Positions 8,295 through 16,634 of a stretch of DNA of 64,000 nucleotides are shown here, one piece after another. Under the pieces are notes generated by a model, which was not told the origin of the DNA, did no database searches, and saw nothing but the letters and a program-made list of their open reading frames with translations. Each line of letters starts with the position of its first letter. Positions within the stretch are counted from its first letter, which is position 1. Position numbers and translations under genes: made by a program. This DNA is from Roseivivax sp. THAF197b (GTDB taxonomy: Bacteria; Pseudomonadota; Alphaproteobacteria; Rhodobacterales; Rhodobacteraceae), in assembly GCF_009363255.1 (NCBI RefSeq), contig NZ_CP045318.1, positions 1,725,501-1,789,500 of the forward strand, in the 5' to 3' direction.

Positions 8295-9077
8295 TTATCC
8301 CAGCCAGACGTCGAGGAACAACATGATCACAAGACCAACGGCGAGGCCGAGCGTCGCCCTGTTCTGATGGCCGGATCGGTGGGTTTCCGGAATGATCTCG
8401 TGGCTGATGACGTAGAGCATCGCACCTGCTGCGAAGGCGAGACCCCAGGGCAGCAGCGGTTGCGAAAGACTGATAATCCCTGCGCCGAGAAGTCCACCGA
8501 CGGGCTCGACGAGACCGGTCAGAGCGGCGATGCCCCAGGCGCGAAGCCTGGAATAGCCCTCGCCGAGCAACGAAACCGCCACCGCCAGACCTTCGGGGGC
8601 ATTCTGTAATCCAATACCGATCGCAAGTGGCAACCCGCCCGACAAACCGTCAGCCCCGAACCCGACGCCGACGGCAAGCCCTTCGGGAAAATTGTGGATA
8701 GTGATCGCGATGATGAAAAGCCAGACGCGCCGCAGCGATGCGGCGTCGGGACCTTCCCGCCCCGTCTTGAAATGTTCATGCGGTAGCCGTTCGTTCATCA
8801 GAGCGACCGCGCCCATGCCAAGCAGGATCGCAACACATACGATGGCCGCCGGGAGAGCACCGTTGTCGAACTGTCCTTCAGCTGCGTCGAGAGCCGGGAT
8901 GATCAGCGAGAAGAACGAAGCCGCGAGCATGACACCCGCCGCGAAGCCAAGCAGCAGATCGCGCGTGGCCCGGGACGGGATGCGCCCAAAAAGAACGGGG
9001 ACCGCCCCGACCGCGGTCAGCGATCCGGCGGCCAGGCTTCCAAGAAAGCCAAGCGCTATGGGGGAGAGGGGTTCCAA
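8295..9077 (-). CDS. ZIP-family divalent metal transporter (ZupT/GufA-like)
   Basis: ZIP proteins move Zn2+ and related ions into the cytoplasm. The protein has 260 residues and eight predicted helices. The binuclear metal site motifs are present as HNFPEG in helix 4 and QNAPEG in helix 5 (Gln replaces the first His), with SHEIIPETH in a later helix. A short His-bearing loop (HEHFKTG) separates helices 3 and 4. It lies 22 bp after the DUF411 gene in the eleven-gene operon. An importer inside an otherwise export- and envelope-oriented operon is notable; the direction of transport is inferred from family only. Confidence 0.88.
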   Translation of the reverse strand: MEPLSPIALGFLGSLAAGSLTAVGAVPVLFGRIPSRATRDLLLGFAAGVMLAASFFSLIIPALDAAEGQFDNGALPAAIVCVAILLGMGAVALMNERLPHEHFKTGREGPDAASLRRVWLFIIAITIHNFPEGLAVGVGFGADGLSGGLPLAIGIGLQNAPEGLAVAVSLLGEGYSRLRAWGIAALTGLVEPVGGLLGAGIISLSQPLLPWGLAFAAGAMLYVISHEIIPETHRSGHQNRATLGLAVGLVIMLFLDVWLG

Positions 9078-9099
9078 TTGTTAAGGTTCTGCCGCGAGT

Positions 9100-9558
9100 T
9101 CAGTCAGGAGCCGAGTAGCTGGTGTAGACCTCGGTCGATCCGTCTTCGTGGATCAGGAAGACATCGTAAGCCTCCCGGTCGTCCTCCGGTCCCATGCCGG
9201 GCGACCCGTAGGGCATTCCCGGCACCGCCAGGCCTACCGCGTCTGGCCGGTCCTCCAGCAGGCGTTGGATGTCAGCCGCCGGCACGTGGCCCTCGATCAC
9301 ATAGCCGTCGACCAGAGCAGTATGGCAGGACACCATGCGCTGCGGCACGCCATTGTCGAGTTTGAAGCGCACAAGAGATCCTCCGAACATGTCCTCGCCC
9401 ATCGGCGCGAAGCCATTCTCCTCGAGGTGCTTCATCCAGGACAGGCAACAGCCGCAGCCGTTTGTCTTCCGGACGTCGATCTGAATCGTCTCTGCGACGG
9501 CCTGCGCCGCGGGAAGCAAGGCAAATGCGATGGCAAGGGCGGGAGTAAATCGTTTCAT
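9100..9558 (-). CDS. DUF411 periplasmic metal-binding protein, copy 1
   Basis: DUF411 proteins are small exported proteins found with copper and other metal-resistance genes; the biochemical role is not established. The protein has 152 residues with a signal peptide (MKRFTPALAIAFALLPAAQA). The conserved pattern is present: GCGCC near residues 34-38, VSCHTA, GYVIEGHVP and VPGMPYGSPGM. The Cys pairs, His and Met residues are plausible soft-metal ligands. It starts 3 bp after the M23 gene ends. A homologue lies at 29062-29532. Confidence 0.85.
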   Translation of the reverse strand: MKRFTPALAIAFALLPAAQAVAETIQIDVRKTNGCGCCLSWMKHLEENGFAPMGEDMFGGSLVRFKLDNGVPQRMVSCHTALVDGYVIEGHVPAADIQRLLEDRPDAVGLAVPGMPYGSPGMGPEDDREAYDVFLIHEDGSTEVYTSYSAPD

Positions 9559-9561
9559 GGA

Positions 9562-10935
9562 TCAAAGCCTTTCGGTTGTCGTCTGTGCAAATTCGCTGGC
9601 GAGCCTCTCAGCAAGAAGTGAACGCGCCTCACGCAGTCGCTCAAGCGCGGCCGTGTCGTCCGCTTCACGCTCGGCCGCCTCTGCCAATCGGTCGTCAGAG
9701 AGAGGGTCGGTTGGGCGACCGTCCACCAGCACTTCGTAATGTAGGTTGGGGCCTGTCGCGGTACCCGTCGCACCGACCCGCCCGATCATATCTCCGGCCA
9801 TCACGCGTTGCCCTTGTGTGAGCCCGTCCGGTACGGCGCTCAGATGCGCATAGCGCGTCAGGGTGTCGGAGCCATGAGCGATCTCGACGACCCGGCCATA
9901 CCCACCGCGTCGGCCGATGAAGCTAACGCGGCCCGGCGCCGTCGCCTGTACCGGCGTGCCGCGCGCCGCCGCGAAGTCGACTCCTGTGTGCATCCGTACA
10001 TTGCCGTAGACCGGATGGGTGCGGCGCCCGAACACAGAACTCAGCCGTGCACCTTCGACCGGTTGCGCAAACACGCGCAGGACTTCTCCGTCGACATAGA
10101 TCGTCGCTTGGCCGCTGCCGTCGTTCGGCCAGACGATTTCATAGACCGAGCCATCGATATCCAGTGCGGCAAAGGCAAGCTCGGGCTGACCAATCCTCTT
10201 GTTCCCGTCTCGGGCCTCGCGCCAAAGGAGGCGCATCGTCTCGCCACCCGCAAGATCACGACGGAAATCCACGGTGCCGCCCAGCATCTGCGCCAGGTCC
10301 ACCGCAAAACGGGCGGGGATGTCTGCCGTGTTCAGGGCGGCGAAAATCGAGCTCTCGATCACCGCCTCGCCGGCGAAAGTCACCAATTCGGGATCCGGGT
10401 CCAACACGCGGGCGGCAAGCTGTTCGCCGAAGACCGCCTCTATCCGGACACCGTCTTCGACGGCGAGCTCTACACGACGCGGGTTGTCGTCCGTTGTGGA
10501 AACCACCGTAATGATGTGACCCGGACGCAGACGGCGCAGATCGTATTCCGTGCCAATCGCCAAGGCGATTTCGGCGCGATCCGAAGCATCCAGCCCCGCA
10601 TCGGAAAGGACCGCATCAAGCGTCTCGCCCGACGCAATCTCCCGCGACCAGGTGACCAGCGGGGGCTCGATAGATGGCAAGGAGGTATCAGCGGGGGAAA
10701 CGGTCAGGAGCGGCCGGGGTCTGAACTCGAATGCGATATCCGCCTGGGCGAGTGTAGGGCGGACCGAATTGGTTTCGGTAATCCGAGGCGGCGCAAGCGG
10801 ATTGGGAGTCCAGAGGGTCGCTTCAGCAATCGCAGGGGGCACCGGTTCTTTGGACAGAACGCCAGAGATGGCGATGGCGGTCACCGAAAATGCGCCTGCG
10901 ACCGCAACGGCCGCCAAGACAGTTCTTATCTTCAT
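9562..10935 (-). CDS. M23 family metallopeptidase (LytM domain), membrane-anchored
   Basis: M23/LytM proteins are zinc endopeptidases that cut peptidoglycan cross-links. The protein has 457 residues: an N-terminal signal anchor (residues 5-25), a Pro-rich linker, a LysM/opacity-like region around 95-170, and a C-terminal LytM domain. The zinc ligands are HTGVDFAA and NLHYEV, with a YAHLSA His. The active residues are intact, so it should be catalytic. It overlaps the upstream SCO gene by 4 bp (ATGA). The C-terminal tail of about 45 residues is helical and charged. Confidence 0.88.
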   Translation of the reverse strand: MKIRTVLAAVAVAGAFSVTAIAISGVLSKEPVPPAIAEATLWTPNPLAPPRITETNSVRPTLAQADIAFEFRPRPLLTVSPADTSLPSIEPPLVTWSREIASGETLDAVLSDAGLDASDRAEIALAIGTEYDLRRLRPGHIITVVSTTDDNPRRVELAVEDGVRIEAVFGEQLAARVLDPDPELVTFAGEAVIESSIFAALNTADIPARFAVDLAQMLGGTVDFRRDLAGGETMRLLWREARDGNKRIGQPELAFAALDIDGSVYEIVWPNDGSGQATIYVDGEVLRVFAQPVEGARLSSVFGRRTHPVYGNVRMHTGVDFAAARGTPVQATAPGRVSFIGRRGGYGRVVEIAHGSDTLTRYAHLSAVPDGLTQGQRVMAGDMIGRVGATGTATGPNLHYEVLVDGRPTDPLSDDRLAEAAEREADDTAALERLREARSLLAERLASEFAQTTTERL

Positions 10936-11558
10936 GTTGCCCCCTCTACGTCTTCTGTCAGTGCGCGCTGGATCTTCGGCACCGCGAATTCTCTTTGCTC
11001 GTGATAGTCGATCATGGTGACGAGCTCACCCTCGGCATCGAACAGGAATACGCTTGCCGTATGGTTCATCGTATAGCCGCCGCCCTCAGTCGGGACGCGC
11101 TCAAATGAGGCACGAAACCCTTCTGCAGCGCGGGCAATTTGGTCTTCCGGCCCCGTCCAGCCACGAATGACCGGATGAAAATAGCCGACATATTCGGCCA
11201 TGGCCTCGACCGTGTCCCGCTCCGGGTCGACCGTGATGAAGACCACGTTCATCTCTGATGCTTCGTCGCCCAGTTCCTCAAGCCAGCCGGAAATATCCGA
11301 TAGGGTCGTCGGGCAGACGTCCGGGCAGTAGGTGAACCCGAAAAACACCATTGTGGGACGACCGATCAGGTTGCCAGGCCCTACCTCATTTTCCTCGTGG
11401 TCGGTCAGCCGGAACTCCATCGCCGATAGGGGCAGGGGCCGCTGCCCTTTTGGTTCAGGCGCACCGGGCCCGTCCACCCGCCACCAGCCCACGAAGAGCG
11501 TCAGGCCAAGAACGCCGGCACCGGCTGCGCCGTATAGAAGGAGCTGCCGACGTTGCAT
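10932..11558 (-). CDS. SCO1/SenC/PrrC family copper-binding thioredoxin-fold protein, copy 1
   Basis: SCO proteins are membrane-tethered periplasmic copper chaperones or thiol reductases for the CuA site of cytochrome oxidase. The protein has 208 residues with one N-terminal anchor helix (about 8-26) and a thioredoxin fold. CPDVCP supplies the metal/redox Cys pair, DPERD is conserved, and the His ligand is in YTMNHTASVFLF. Its start overlaps the PCuAC stop by one base. A second SCO is at 13135-13737. Confidence 0.92.
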   Translation of the reverse strand: MQRRQLLLYGAAGAGVLGLTLFVGWWRVDGPGAPEPKGQRPLPLSAMEFRLTDHEENEVGPGNLIGRPTMVFFGFTYCPDVCPTTLSDISGWLEELGDEASEMNVVFITVDPERDTVEAMAEYVGYFHPVIRGWTGPEDQIARAAEGFRASFERVPTEGGGYTMNHTASVFLFDAEGELVTMIDYHEQREFAVPKIQRALTEDVEGAT

Positions 11559-12028
11559 CAGCCCTCCGGTCCACGCGCGGCGATTCCGAGGATTGGGACC
11601 TCGACCGTCACCTTGCCGCCATCCGAGAAGGTCAGTGTCAGCGGGAAATTCTCGCCTTCGGTCATCGGCTCTTGCAGCTTCATGAGCATGGCGTGCAACC
11701 CGCCCGGCTCCAATGCCACGCTTTGGCCGGGCTCAATCGTGATCTCGCCTGCAGGCGCCATGGAACTGACGCCATCGGAGTTGGTTTTCGACTCATGGAT
11801 CTCGGGCATCATTGCCAGCGGTGTCGCAAGTCCGGTCAGCGTAACGGCGTCTTCACCCGTGTTGCGCACGGTCATATAGGCGGCACCTGGCCTGTTGACG
11901 CCGATCGAGGCGCGGGACCACGCATTCTCGACCACGACATCCTCCGAACCGGCCAGTGCGGGGGCCGACAGCCCTGCAACCGTCAAAAGCACGGCCAATG
12001 CATTGGTATATCTCAACTTCTTCACCAC
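11558..12028 (-). CDS. Periplasmic copper chaperone PCuAC
   Basis: PCuAC proteins carry Cu(I) to SCO or to the CuA centre of cytochrome oxidase. The protein has 156 residues with a signal peptide ending GLSAPALA. The H(M)x10Mx21HxM-type ligand set is visible: MMPEIHESK, then SSMAPAG, then GLHAMLM. The start is a GTG at 12028, with AGGAG 6 bp upstream and a second GTG one codon later. The frame is open further upstream but overlaps the previous gene. Its place directly before SCO matches the known PCuAC-SCO partnership. Confidence 0.88.
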   Translation of the reverse strand: MVKKLRYTNALAVLLTVAGLSAPALAGSEDVVVENAWSRASIGVNRPGAAYMTVRNTGEDAVTLTGLATPLAMMPEIHESKTNSDGVSSMAPAGEITIEPGQSVALEPGGLHAMLMKLQEPMTEGENFPLTLTFSDGGKVTVEVPILGIAARGPEG

Positions 12029-12050
12029 TCGTTTCTCCTGCCTCCGCAAA

Positions 12051-12710
12051 TCAGCTTTGGCTTGCCGCAACTTCCACTGCCACCAGCCTCCGCAATTCGG
12101 CCTCACCGAACGGATCGAGAGGCTTGCCGTTCACGAAGAACGTGGGCGTTTGGCGGACCCCGACTGTCTCGACATCGGCGCGGTCCTGGTTGAGCACCGC
12201 CACAACACCGGGGGCCAGCATCTGTGTCCGGGCAGCTTCGACATCCAGACCTCCGCTTGCTGCAATCTCAAGGATCAATCCGGGTGCCGGGGTCCCGTGA
12301 GACGCCCATCTGGGCTGCTCTCGCAAGACTGCCTCGAGCACAGGTTCAAACACGTCCTGCATGCGCGCCGCCTCGAGCACACGGATCGCTTCTACCGACG
12401 CCTCGCCGTGAAAAGGCGTATAGCGGATTACAACGCGCACCGCGTCTCCGTGCTCCGCCATGATATCCTCGACGACCGGATAGAAAGCGCGGCATGCCTC
12501 GCAGGCCGGGTCGAAGAATTCAACGATGGTTACGGGCGCATCCTCGGGCCCGAGGATCGGGGAATAGGGTCGGATCAGCGCGTCGGCCATTTCAGGGTCG
12601 ATGGGATCGGACGCGGCAATCGGTTCGGGGCGGGTGGCATACCAGGCGGCACCGCCGAAACCGGCGACCCCGAGCGCGAGAACGGACAGGATGAGGCCGC
12701 GTCGTTTCAT
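12051..12710 (-). CDS. DsbA/DsbG-like periplasmic thiol oxidoreductase
   Basis: This is a thioredoxin-fold protein of the DsbA superfamily. It has 219 residues with an N-terminal anchor or signal (MKRRGLILSVLALG), an active site CEAC in FDPACEACRAF near residues 71-74, and the cis-Pro loop RQTPTFFVNG. The start overlaps the dsbB stop (ATGA), so DsbB is the obvious partner for reoxidation. The frame upstream of 12710 is dsbB in another frame. It probably oxidises or isomerises Cys in the SCO, DUF411 and PCuAC proteins encoded alongside; that substrate assignment is an inference. Confidence 0.88.
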   Translation of the reverse strand: MKRRGLILSVLALGVAGFGGAAWYATRPEPIAASDPIDPEMADALIRPYSPILGPEDAPVTIVEFFDPACEACRAFYPVVEDIMAEHGDAVRVVIRYTPFHGEASVEAIRVLEAARMQDVFEPVLEAVLREQPRWASHGTPAPGLILEIAASGGLDVEAARTQMLAPGVVAVLNQDRADVETVGVRQTPTFFVNGKPLDPFGEAELRRLVAVEVAASQS

Positions 12711-13129
12711 TTTTGTGTTTCCTTCAGTGAGAGAGCCGACAGCAGACCGATCATCGCGAAGGCGACGAGCGCCATCAAAGGAATCGGAATGCCGAAGACC
12801 AGTTGATTGTCGTCGGTACAGGATGGGCCGGTCGCCGTGCAGGGCTGGATACGCTCGGGGATAACGCCGACATAGAGGCCCAAGTGCCAAAGCGCGACGG
12901 CGGCACCGCCCAAAGCCAGCGCGATCCCGTAGCGACCCACGCGCCGATCCTGCCACCACAGCCCAAGCCCGAGGATGATGGCCAAGGGGAACATGAAGGC
13001 ACGCTGGAACCAGCAGAGCACGCAAGGTGTCTGCCCCAGAACCTCGCCGATGAAGAGCACGGCAAGCGACGCGGTGAGCGCGATGATCCAGGCCAGGCCA
13101 AGGGCCGTCTCTCCGGAAAGTCGGGTCAT
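12707..13129 (-). CDS. dsbB: Disulfide bond formation protein B
   Basis: DsbB reoxidises DsbA using quinone in the inner membrane. The protein has 140 residues and four helices, with the first Cys pair in TPCVLCWFQRAFM and the second in QPCTATGPSC. It is slightly short against the E. coli protein but all four redox Cys are present. It lies 5 bp after the SCO gene and overlaps the DsbA-like gene, so the pair should be made together. Confidence 0.92.
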   Translation of the reverse strand: MTRLSGETALGLAWIIALTASLAVLFIGEVLGQTPCVLCWFQRAFMFPLAIILGLGLWWQDRRVGRYGIALALGGAAVALWHLGLYVGVIPERIQPCTATGPSCTDDNQLVFGIPIPLMALVAFAMIGLLSALSLKETQK

Positions 13130-13134
13130 GACGA

Positions 13135-13737
13135 TCAGATCCTCTGTCTCAGATCGGCGAGGATCTCTTCGGCGGGCGTGCCGTAGGGCCAGGAGTCCGC
13201 GAAGCCTGCTTGCGTGTCGAAAAGGAAAAGATGCGACGTGTGACCCATCGTGTATCCGCCCGGCGCAGTCGCCTGCTCGATCCGCTCAAAGAATATCGGA
13301 AAGGTTTCGGATGTCGCGGCGATCTGCTCCGGTGTACCGGTCAGCCCGATGATCCCTGCGTCGAACAGGGGCACATACTCGGCAAGTGCAGTCGGCGTAT
13401 CCCGCTCCGGATCAATCGTTATGAAAATCGGCTGAACCATTGCTGCCTCATCGCCCAGGCCCTCCATCACGGCCGCGACTTCGGACAGTGTTGTCGGACA
13501 GACGTCGGGGCAATTGGTGAAGCCAAAGAAGACCAGCATCCAGCGCCCTGCGAAATCTTCGTCCGTTTGGACCATGCCGCGATGATCGGTCAGTTCGAAA
13601 TCAGCAAGAAACGGTGGTTCACTCTCGGTGCGGGCAAGATCGGCACGGTAGTCGGACCATAGCAACAGCCAGATGAAAACGAACGCCGCCGCGCCCGCCA
13701 ACACCCACAATACCTTCTGAAGACCTGAAAGCCTCAC
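13135..13737 (-). CDS. SCO1/SenC/PrrC family copper-binding protein, copy 2
   Basis: The protein has 200 residues with an anchor helix (about residues 9-27), CPDVCP in TNCPDVCPTTLS, DPERD, and the His ligand in YTMGHTSHLFLF. It is clearly related to the SCO at 10932-11558 but diverged outside the motifs. It is the first gene of an eleven-gene minus-strand operon ending at 6082. Gaps in the operon are 23 bp or less and several starts overlap stops. The MerR-type promoter at 13774-13804 drives it. Confidence 0.92.
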   Translation of the reverse strand: MRLSGLQKVLWVLAGAAAFVFIWLLLWSDYRADLARTESEPPFLADFELTDHRGMVQTDEDFAGRWMLVFFGFTNCPDVCPTTLSEVAAVMEGLGDEAAMVQPIFITIDPERDTPTALAEYVPLFDAGIIGLTGTPEQIAATSETFPIFFERIEQATAPGGYTMGHTSHLFLFDTQAGFADSWPYGTPAEEILADLRQRI

Positions 13738-13773
13738 GCCGCTCCGCCCGAACCTGATCCTATATTTTGTGTG

Positions 13774-13804
13774 CGTTTACATCCTCTAGCTACTGTAGGT
13801 TCAA
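13774..13804 (-). promoter_or_regulatory. MerR-type promoter/operator for the eleven-gene SCO-to-Lnt operon
   Basis: On the minus strand TTGAAC (13804-13799) is followed by 19 bp holding CTACAGTAGCTAGAGG and a weak -10 TAAACG (13779-13774). The next gene, SCO, starts 37 bp beyond. Poor -10, long spacer and central dyad fit activation by a MerR regulator; the merR gene at 13915 is divergent from it. Confidence 0.7.
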
Positions 13805-13881
13805 GCGTGATTGTCATCGATCGGCCAACAATCACCGATCTGTGAAACTCGGGTGAAGCTTGTGATGCGCACCGCATAAAG

Positions 13882-13896
13882 CTACACCCACTGTAG
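13882..13896 (+). promoter_or_regulatory. Second MerR-type dyad, in front of merR
   Basis: CTACACCCACTGTAG lies 18 bp before the merR ATG, with TAATGT just after as a possible -10. It shares the CTGTAG half-site with the other operators but lacks a clear TTGAAG -35. Autoregulation is plausible. Confidence 0.45.
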
Positions 13897-13914
13897 GTAA
13901 TGTGGGGAGCGGAA

Positions 13915-14343
13915 ATGCTGACGATTGGGACGCTGGCGAAGAAGACCGGAACAAAGGTGCAGACCATCCGGTATTACGAGCAGATCGGACTTATGCCTGA
14001 GCCCGGCAGGACCGAGGGGGGCCAACGACGCTATGGCGACGCCGAACTCGACCGCTTGTCATTCGTCCGGCACGCACGGCAACTGGGGTTCTCGTTGGAC
14101 GCGATCCGTGAGCTCCTCGATCTCAGCGATCATCCGGGAAAGTCCTGCGCTGAGGCGGATGCAATAGCCCGTCGGCAACTCAAACAGGTCGAGCAACGAT
14201 TGGCGCGGCTCGAGGCGCTGCGGACGGAATTGAAGCGGATGGTGCATGAGTGCAGCGGCGGACAGACTTCTGATTGCCGTGTGCTCGAGGTACTGCGCGA
14301 CCATTCCGAATGCCTGACCGACCATGAAGAGATCGGCGCCTGA
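13915..14343 (+). CDS. MerR-family metal-responsive regulator (CadR/PbrR/ZntR-like)
   Basis: MerR proteins distort long-spacer promoters to activate them when metal binds. The protein has 142 residues: an HTH at 1-40 (LTIGTLAKKTGTKVQTIRYY), a dimerisation helix, and metal ligands Cys78, Cys113 and Cys121, plus Cys133 and His111. Cys78 at the dimer interface marks a divalent-metal sensor (Pb/Cd/Zn) rather than a Cu(I) sensor of the CueR type. The start at 13915 has GGGGAG upstream; an in-frame GTG/ATG at 13900 is less likely. It is divergent from the SCO operon and is the best candidate to control the six TTGAA-type promoters. Confidence 0.9.
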   Translation: MLTIGTLAKKTGTKVQTIRYYEQIGLMPEPGRTEGGQRRYGDAELDRLSFVRHARQLGFSLDAIRELLDLSDHPGKSCAEADAIARRQLKQVEQRLARLEALRTELKRMVHECSGGQTSDCRVLEVLRDHSECLTDHEEIGA

Positions 14344-14425
14344 GCAATTTCGACGACCTTTGATCGGAACGCAAAAAGCCCGGTGTTAGTTACTCATTGG
14401 CAATTCACTAATTTGGATACCCGGC

Positions 14426-15046
14426 ATGGCGGAGCAGAGAAACGCAACGGAAAGACGCACACTCTGGATCGTGCTGGGTCTCAACATCGGGCTGGCAGTC
14501 GCTTTCTTCGCCTCGGGCGCATTCGGCGAGTCAAGCGCGCTTATCGCCAATGGCCTCGACAATCTGTCGGACAGTTTCGTCTACGCGATCAGCCTCTTCG
14601 CGCTGTCCCGCTCCGCCAAGTGGAAGCGCGGAGCGGCGAACGTTTCGGGCGGCCTGCTGATCCTCTTCGCCCTTGGAATCCTGTATGACGCGTGGCGCCG
14701 CTACGTCGGCGGATCGGATCCTCTTGGCACGATCATGATTGTCATGGCGCTGGTAGCGGCGGCCATCAACGCACTTTGCGTCTGGCTGCTGGCACGGCTT
14801 CGCGATCCAGACGTAAACATCCGAGCGGCGAATACGTTCAGCTGGAACGACTTCGCGGCCAATCTCGGAATCGTCGTCGCAGGCGGGCTCGTAGCCTGGC
14901 TCGGAACGAATTGGCCGGACCTTGTCGTGGGCGTGATTGTCGCCGGCATCGCGGCCTGGGGTGGCGTCGGAATCCTGAGAGACGCGCATGGTGAACACCA
15001 CAAGGCGGTGCACAATGACGATCAGGTAACCAAGGACTCGGCCTGA
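14426..15046 (+). CDS. Short cation-diffusion-facilitator-like transporter without C-terminal domain
   Basis: The protein has 206 residues with six hydrophobic segments. The membrane metal-site positions read NGLDNLSDS in helix 2 and SWNDFAANLG in helix 5, the DxxxD/NDxxxN variant seen in CzcD-like proteins that travel with CadA. The cytoplasmic C-terminal domain of normal CDFs is missing; only a His-bearing tail (HGEHHKAVHN) remains. It follows merR after 82 bp. Substrate is probably a divalent soft metal. A fusion of the same transporter type to an HMA domain is at 30270-31118. Confidence 0.8.
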   Translation: MAEQRNATERRTLWIVLGLNIGLAVAFFASGAFGESSALIANGLDNLSDSFVYAISLFALSRSAKWKRGAANVSGGLLILFALGILYDAWRRYVGGSDPLGTIMIVMALVAAAINALCVWLLARLRDPDVNIRAANTFSWNDFAANLGIVVAGGLVAWLGTNWPDLVVGVIVAGIAAWGGVGILRDAHGEHHKAVHNDDQVTKDSA

Positions 15047-15055
15047 AATCGGGGC

Positions 15056-15086
15056 TTGAAGCTACAGTGACTGTAGCAACTACATA
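15056..15086 (+). promoter_or_regulatory. MerR-type promoter/operator for the transglutaminase-CDF-STAS operon
   Basis: TTGAAG (15056-15061), 19 bp containing the dyad CTACAGTGACTGTAG, then TACATA (15081-15086). Transcription would begin near 15093, which supports the downstream GTG at 15116 as the first start codon. Confidence 0.72.
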
Positions 15087-15115
15087 TTCTCGTGAACGAT
15101 TCGAGGAGATATCCC

Positions 15116-15679
15116 GTGAACCCCGCCGACCCTCATTTGGCCAAAACCCGGCTGCTGGATTTTGACGCGACCTCAATTGCAAAACTGACCGAGGAGCGCG
15201 GCTGGGCAGACCTTCCCAGCGACGACCGAATTGGGGCCATCTACGATTTCGTCAGGAACGAGATTACCTTCGGCTACAACCGCGCCGACGACATTCCGGC
15301 GTCCGAGGTCCTCGCAGATGGCCACGGGCAGTGCAACACCAAGGGCACGCTCCTCATGGCCCTGCTGCGTGGCGTGGGAGTTCGCTGCCGACTGCACGGG
15401 TTCACAATCCACAAGGCGCTTCAGAGAGGCGTCGTTCCGGAACTCGTCTATCCCCTCGCGCCGTCCGAAATCCTCCACTCCTGGGTAGAGGTGGACTTGG
15501 GCGACGGATGGGTCAATCACCGCCAGAACTTCGGATTTGTGCGCGACTTGCTCTATCGCCACGTCATCCGTCACTGGATGAATGCCAGGGTTCGCCGCAT
15601 CCGCCGCGGAATCTTGCCGCCGGTCCCCGGATTCGATCGGCCGAACCACCGCCATGAGGAGACGAACCGTGCCGCATGA
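15116..15679 (+). CDS. Transglutaminase-like cysteine protease-fold protein
   Basis: The protein has 187 residues with a transglutaminase-like core. Cys is in GHGQCNTKGTLLMALLRGVG, His in HSWVEVDLGDGW, and a following NHRQNF supplies the acidic/polar partner region. No signal peptide is visible, so it is cytoplasmic. The GTG at 15116 is chosen because GAGGAG lies 7 bp upstream; the earlier GTG at 15092 is too near the promoter. Its end overlaps the next CDF gene by 11 bp, so the two are translationally coupled. The substrate is unknown; coupling to a metal exporter under a MerR promoter is unusual. Confidence 0.8.
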   Translation: MNPADPHLAKTRLLDFDATSIAKLTEERGWADLPSDDRIGAIYDFVRNEITFGYNRADDIPASEVLADGHGQCNTKGTLLMALLRGVGVRCRLHGFTIHKALQRGVVPELVYPLAPSEILHSWVEVDLGDGWVNHRQNFGFVRDLLYRHVIRHWMNARVRRIRRGILPPVPGFDRPNHRHEETNRAA

Positions 15680-16634
15680 TCACGGCCACGCCCACATCGA
15701 TCCTCAATCCGGTGATCGTCGCGTCTCCATCGCCATCTGGGCCAACGGCCTCCTGACGGTCGCGCAGATCGTCGGCGGGATCCTTTCCGGCAGCCTCGCG
15801 CTGATCGCGGATGCCCTCCACAATTTCTCGGACATGGCGTCGCTGGTGATCGCCTTCTTCGCGCGTAAGATCGCTCGCCGCCCGGCGGACAAGCGCATGA
15901 CCTTCGGCTATGGGCGGGTAGAAATCGTCGCAGCGCTCATCAACTACACGACACTTATCCTGATCGGCTTCTACCTGATCTACGAGGGTGGCATGCGCAT
16001 GATCGACCCACCAGAGGTACAGGGCTGGACGGTGGTGATCCTGGGCGGTGTGGCACTGGTCGTCGACACGTTGACGGCGCTGCTCACCTATTCGATGCAG
16101 AAAGGCAGCGTGAACATCCGTGCGCTCTTCCTGCACAACCTATCGGACGCTTTGGCCTCCGTGGCGGTCATCATCGGCGGCTCGCTCATCCTCCTCTACA
16201 ACATGCGGTGGGTCGACCCGGCGATCACCATCGGCATCGCTCTCTACATCCTCTACCTCGCATTTACCGAGATCGGCGGTCCGATTCGGACGCTGATGCT
16301 CGGCAGTCCACCGGACATCGATAATGAAACCGTCGTTCAGGCGATGCGGGGTGTGGATGGTGTCGCGGACGTTCATCACGTGCATCTGTGGCAGATGCAG
16401 GAGCACGAGGCGGCTCTGGACTGCCACGTCGTGCTGACAGCGGACGGCTGGGGTCAAATCGAAAAGATCAAGGCCGCGATCAAGGACCGGCTGAAGGACG
16501 ATTTCAGCATCGGTCATTCGAGTCTGGAATTTGAGCACGAAGACCGCGCACACGAAAACGCTGACCTTTACGGTCACGGCAAACCGGAAAAAGAGGAGGA
16601 AAACCATGTTCACCGAGACACTGACAGCTCATGA
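15669..16634 (+). CDS. Cation diffusion facilitator (CzcD/ZitB type), copy 1
   Basis: This is a metal/proton antiporter exporting Zn2+, Cd2+ or similar. It has 321 residues, six helices and a full cytoplasmic domain. The HxxxD metal-site pairs are ADALHNFSD in helix 2 and LFLHNLSD in helix 5. The C-terminal domain includes HHVHLWQMQEHEAALDCHV. N- and C-termini carry extra His (HDHGHAHID). The GTG at 15669, with AGGAGA 6 bp upstream, is chosen over the ATG at 15654, which overlaps that ribosome binding site. It overlaps the transglutaminase gene and its 3' end overlaps the STAS gene by 29 bp. Confidence 0.92.
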   Translation: MPHDHGHAHIDPQSGDRRVSIAIWANGLLTVAQIVGGILSGSLALIADALHNFSDMASLVIAFFARKIARRPADKRMTFGYGRVEIVAALINYTTLILIGFYLIYEGGMRMIDPPEVQGWTVVILGGVALVVDTLTALLTYSMQKGSVNIRALFLHNLSDALASVAVIIGGSLILLYNMRWVDPAITIGIALYILYLAFTEIGGPIRTLMLGSPPDIDNETVVQAMRGVDGVADVHHVHLWQMQEHEAALDCHVVLTADGWGQIEKIKAAIKDRLKDDFSIGHSSLEFEHEDRAHENADLYGHGKPEKEEENHVHRDTDSS

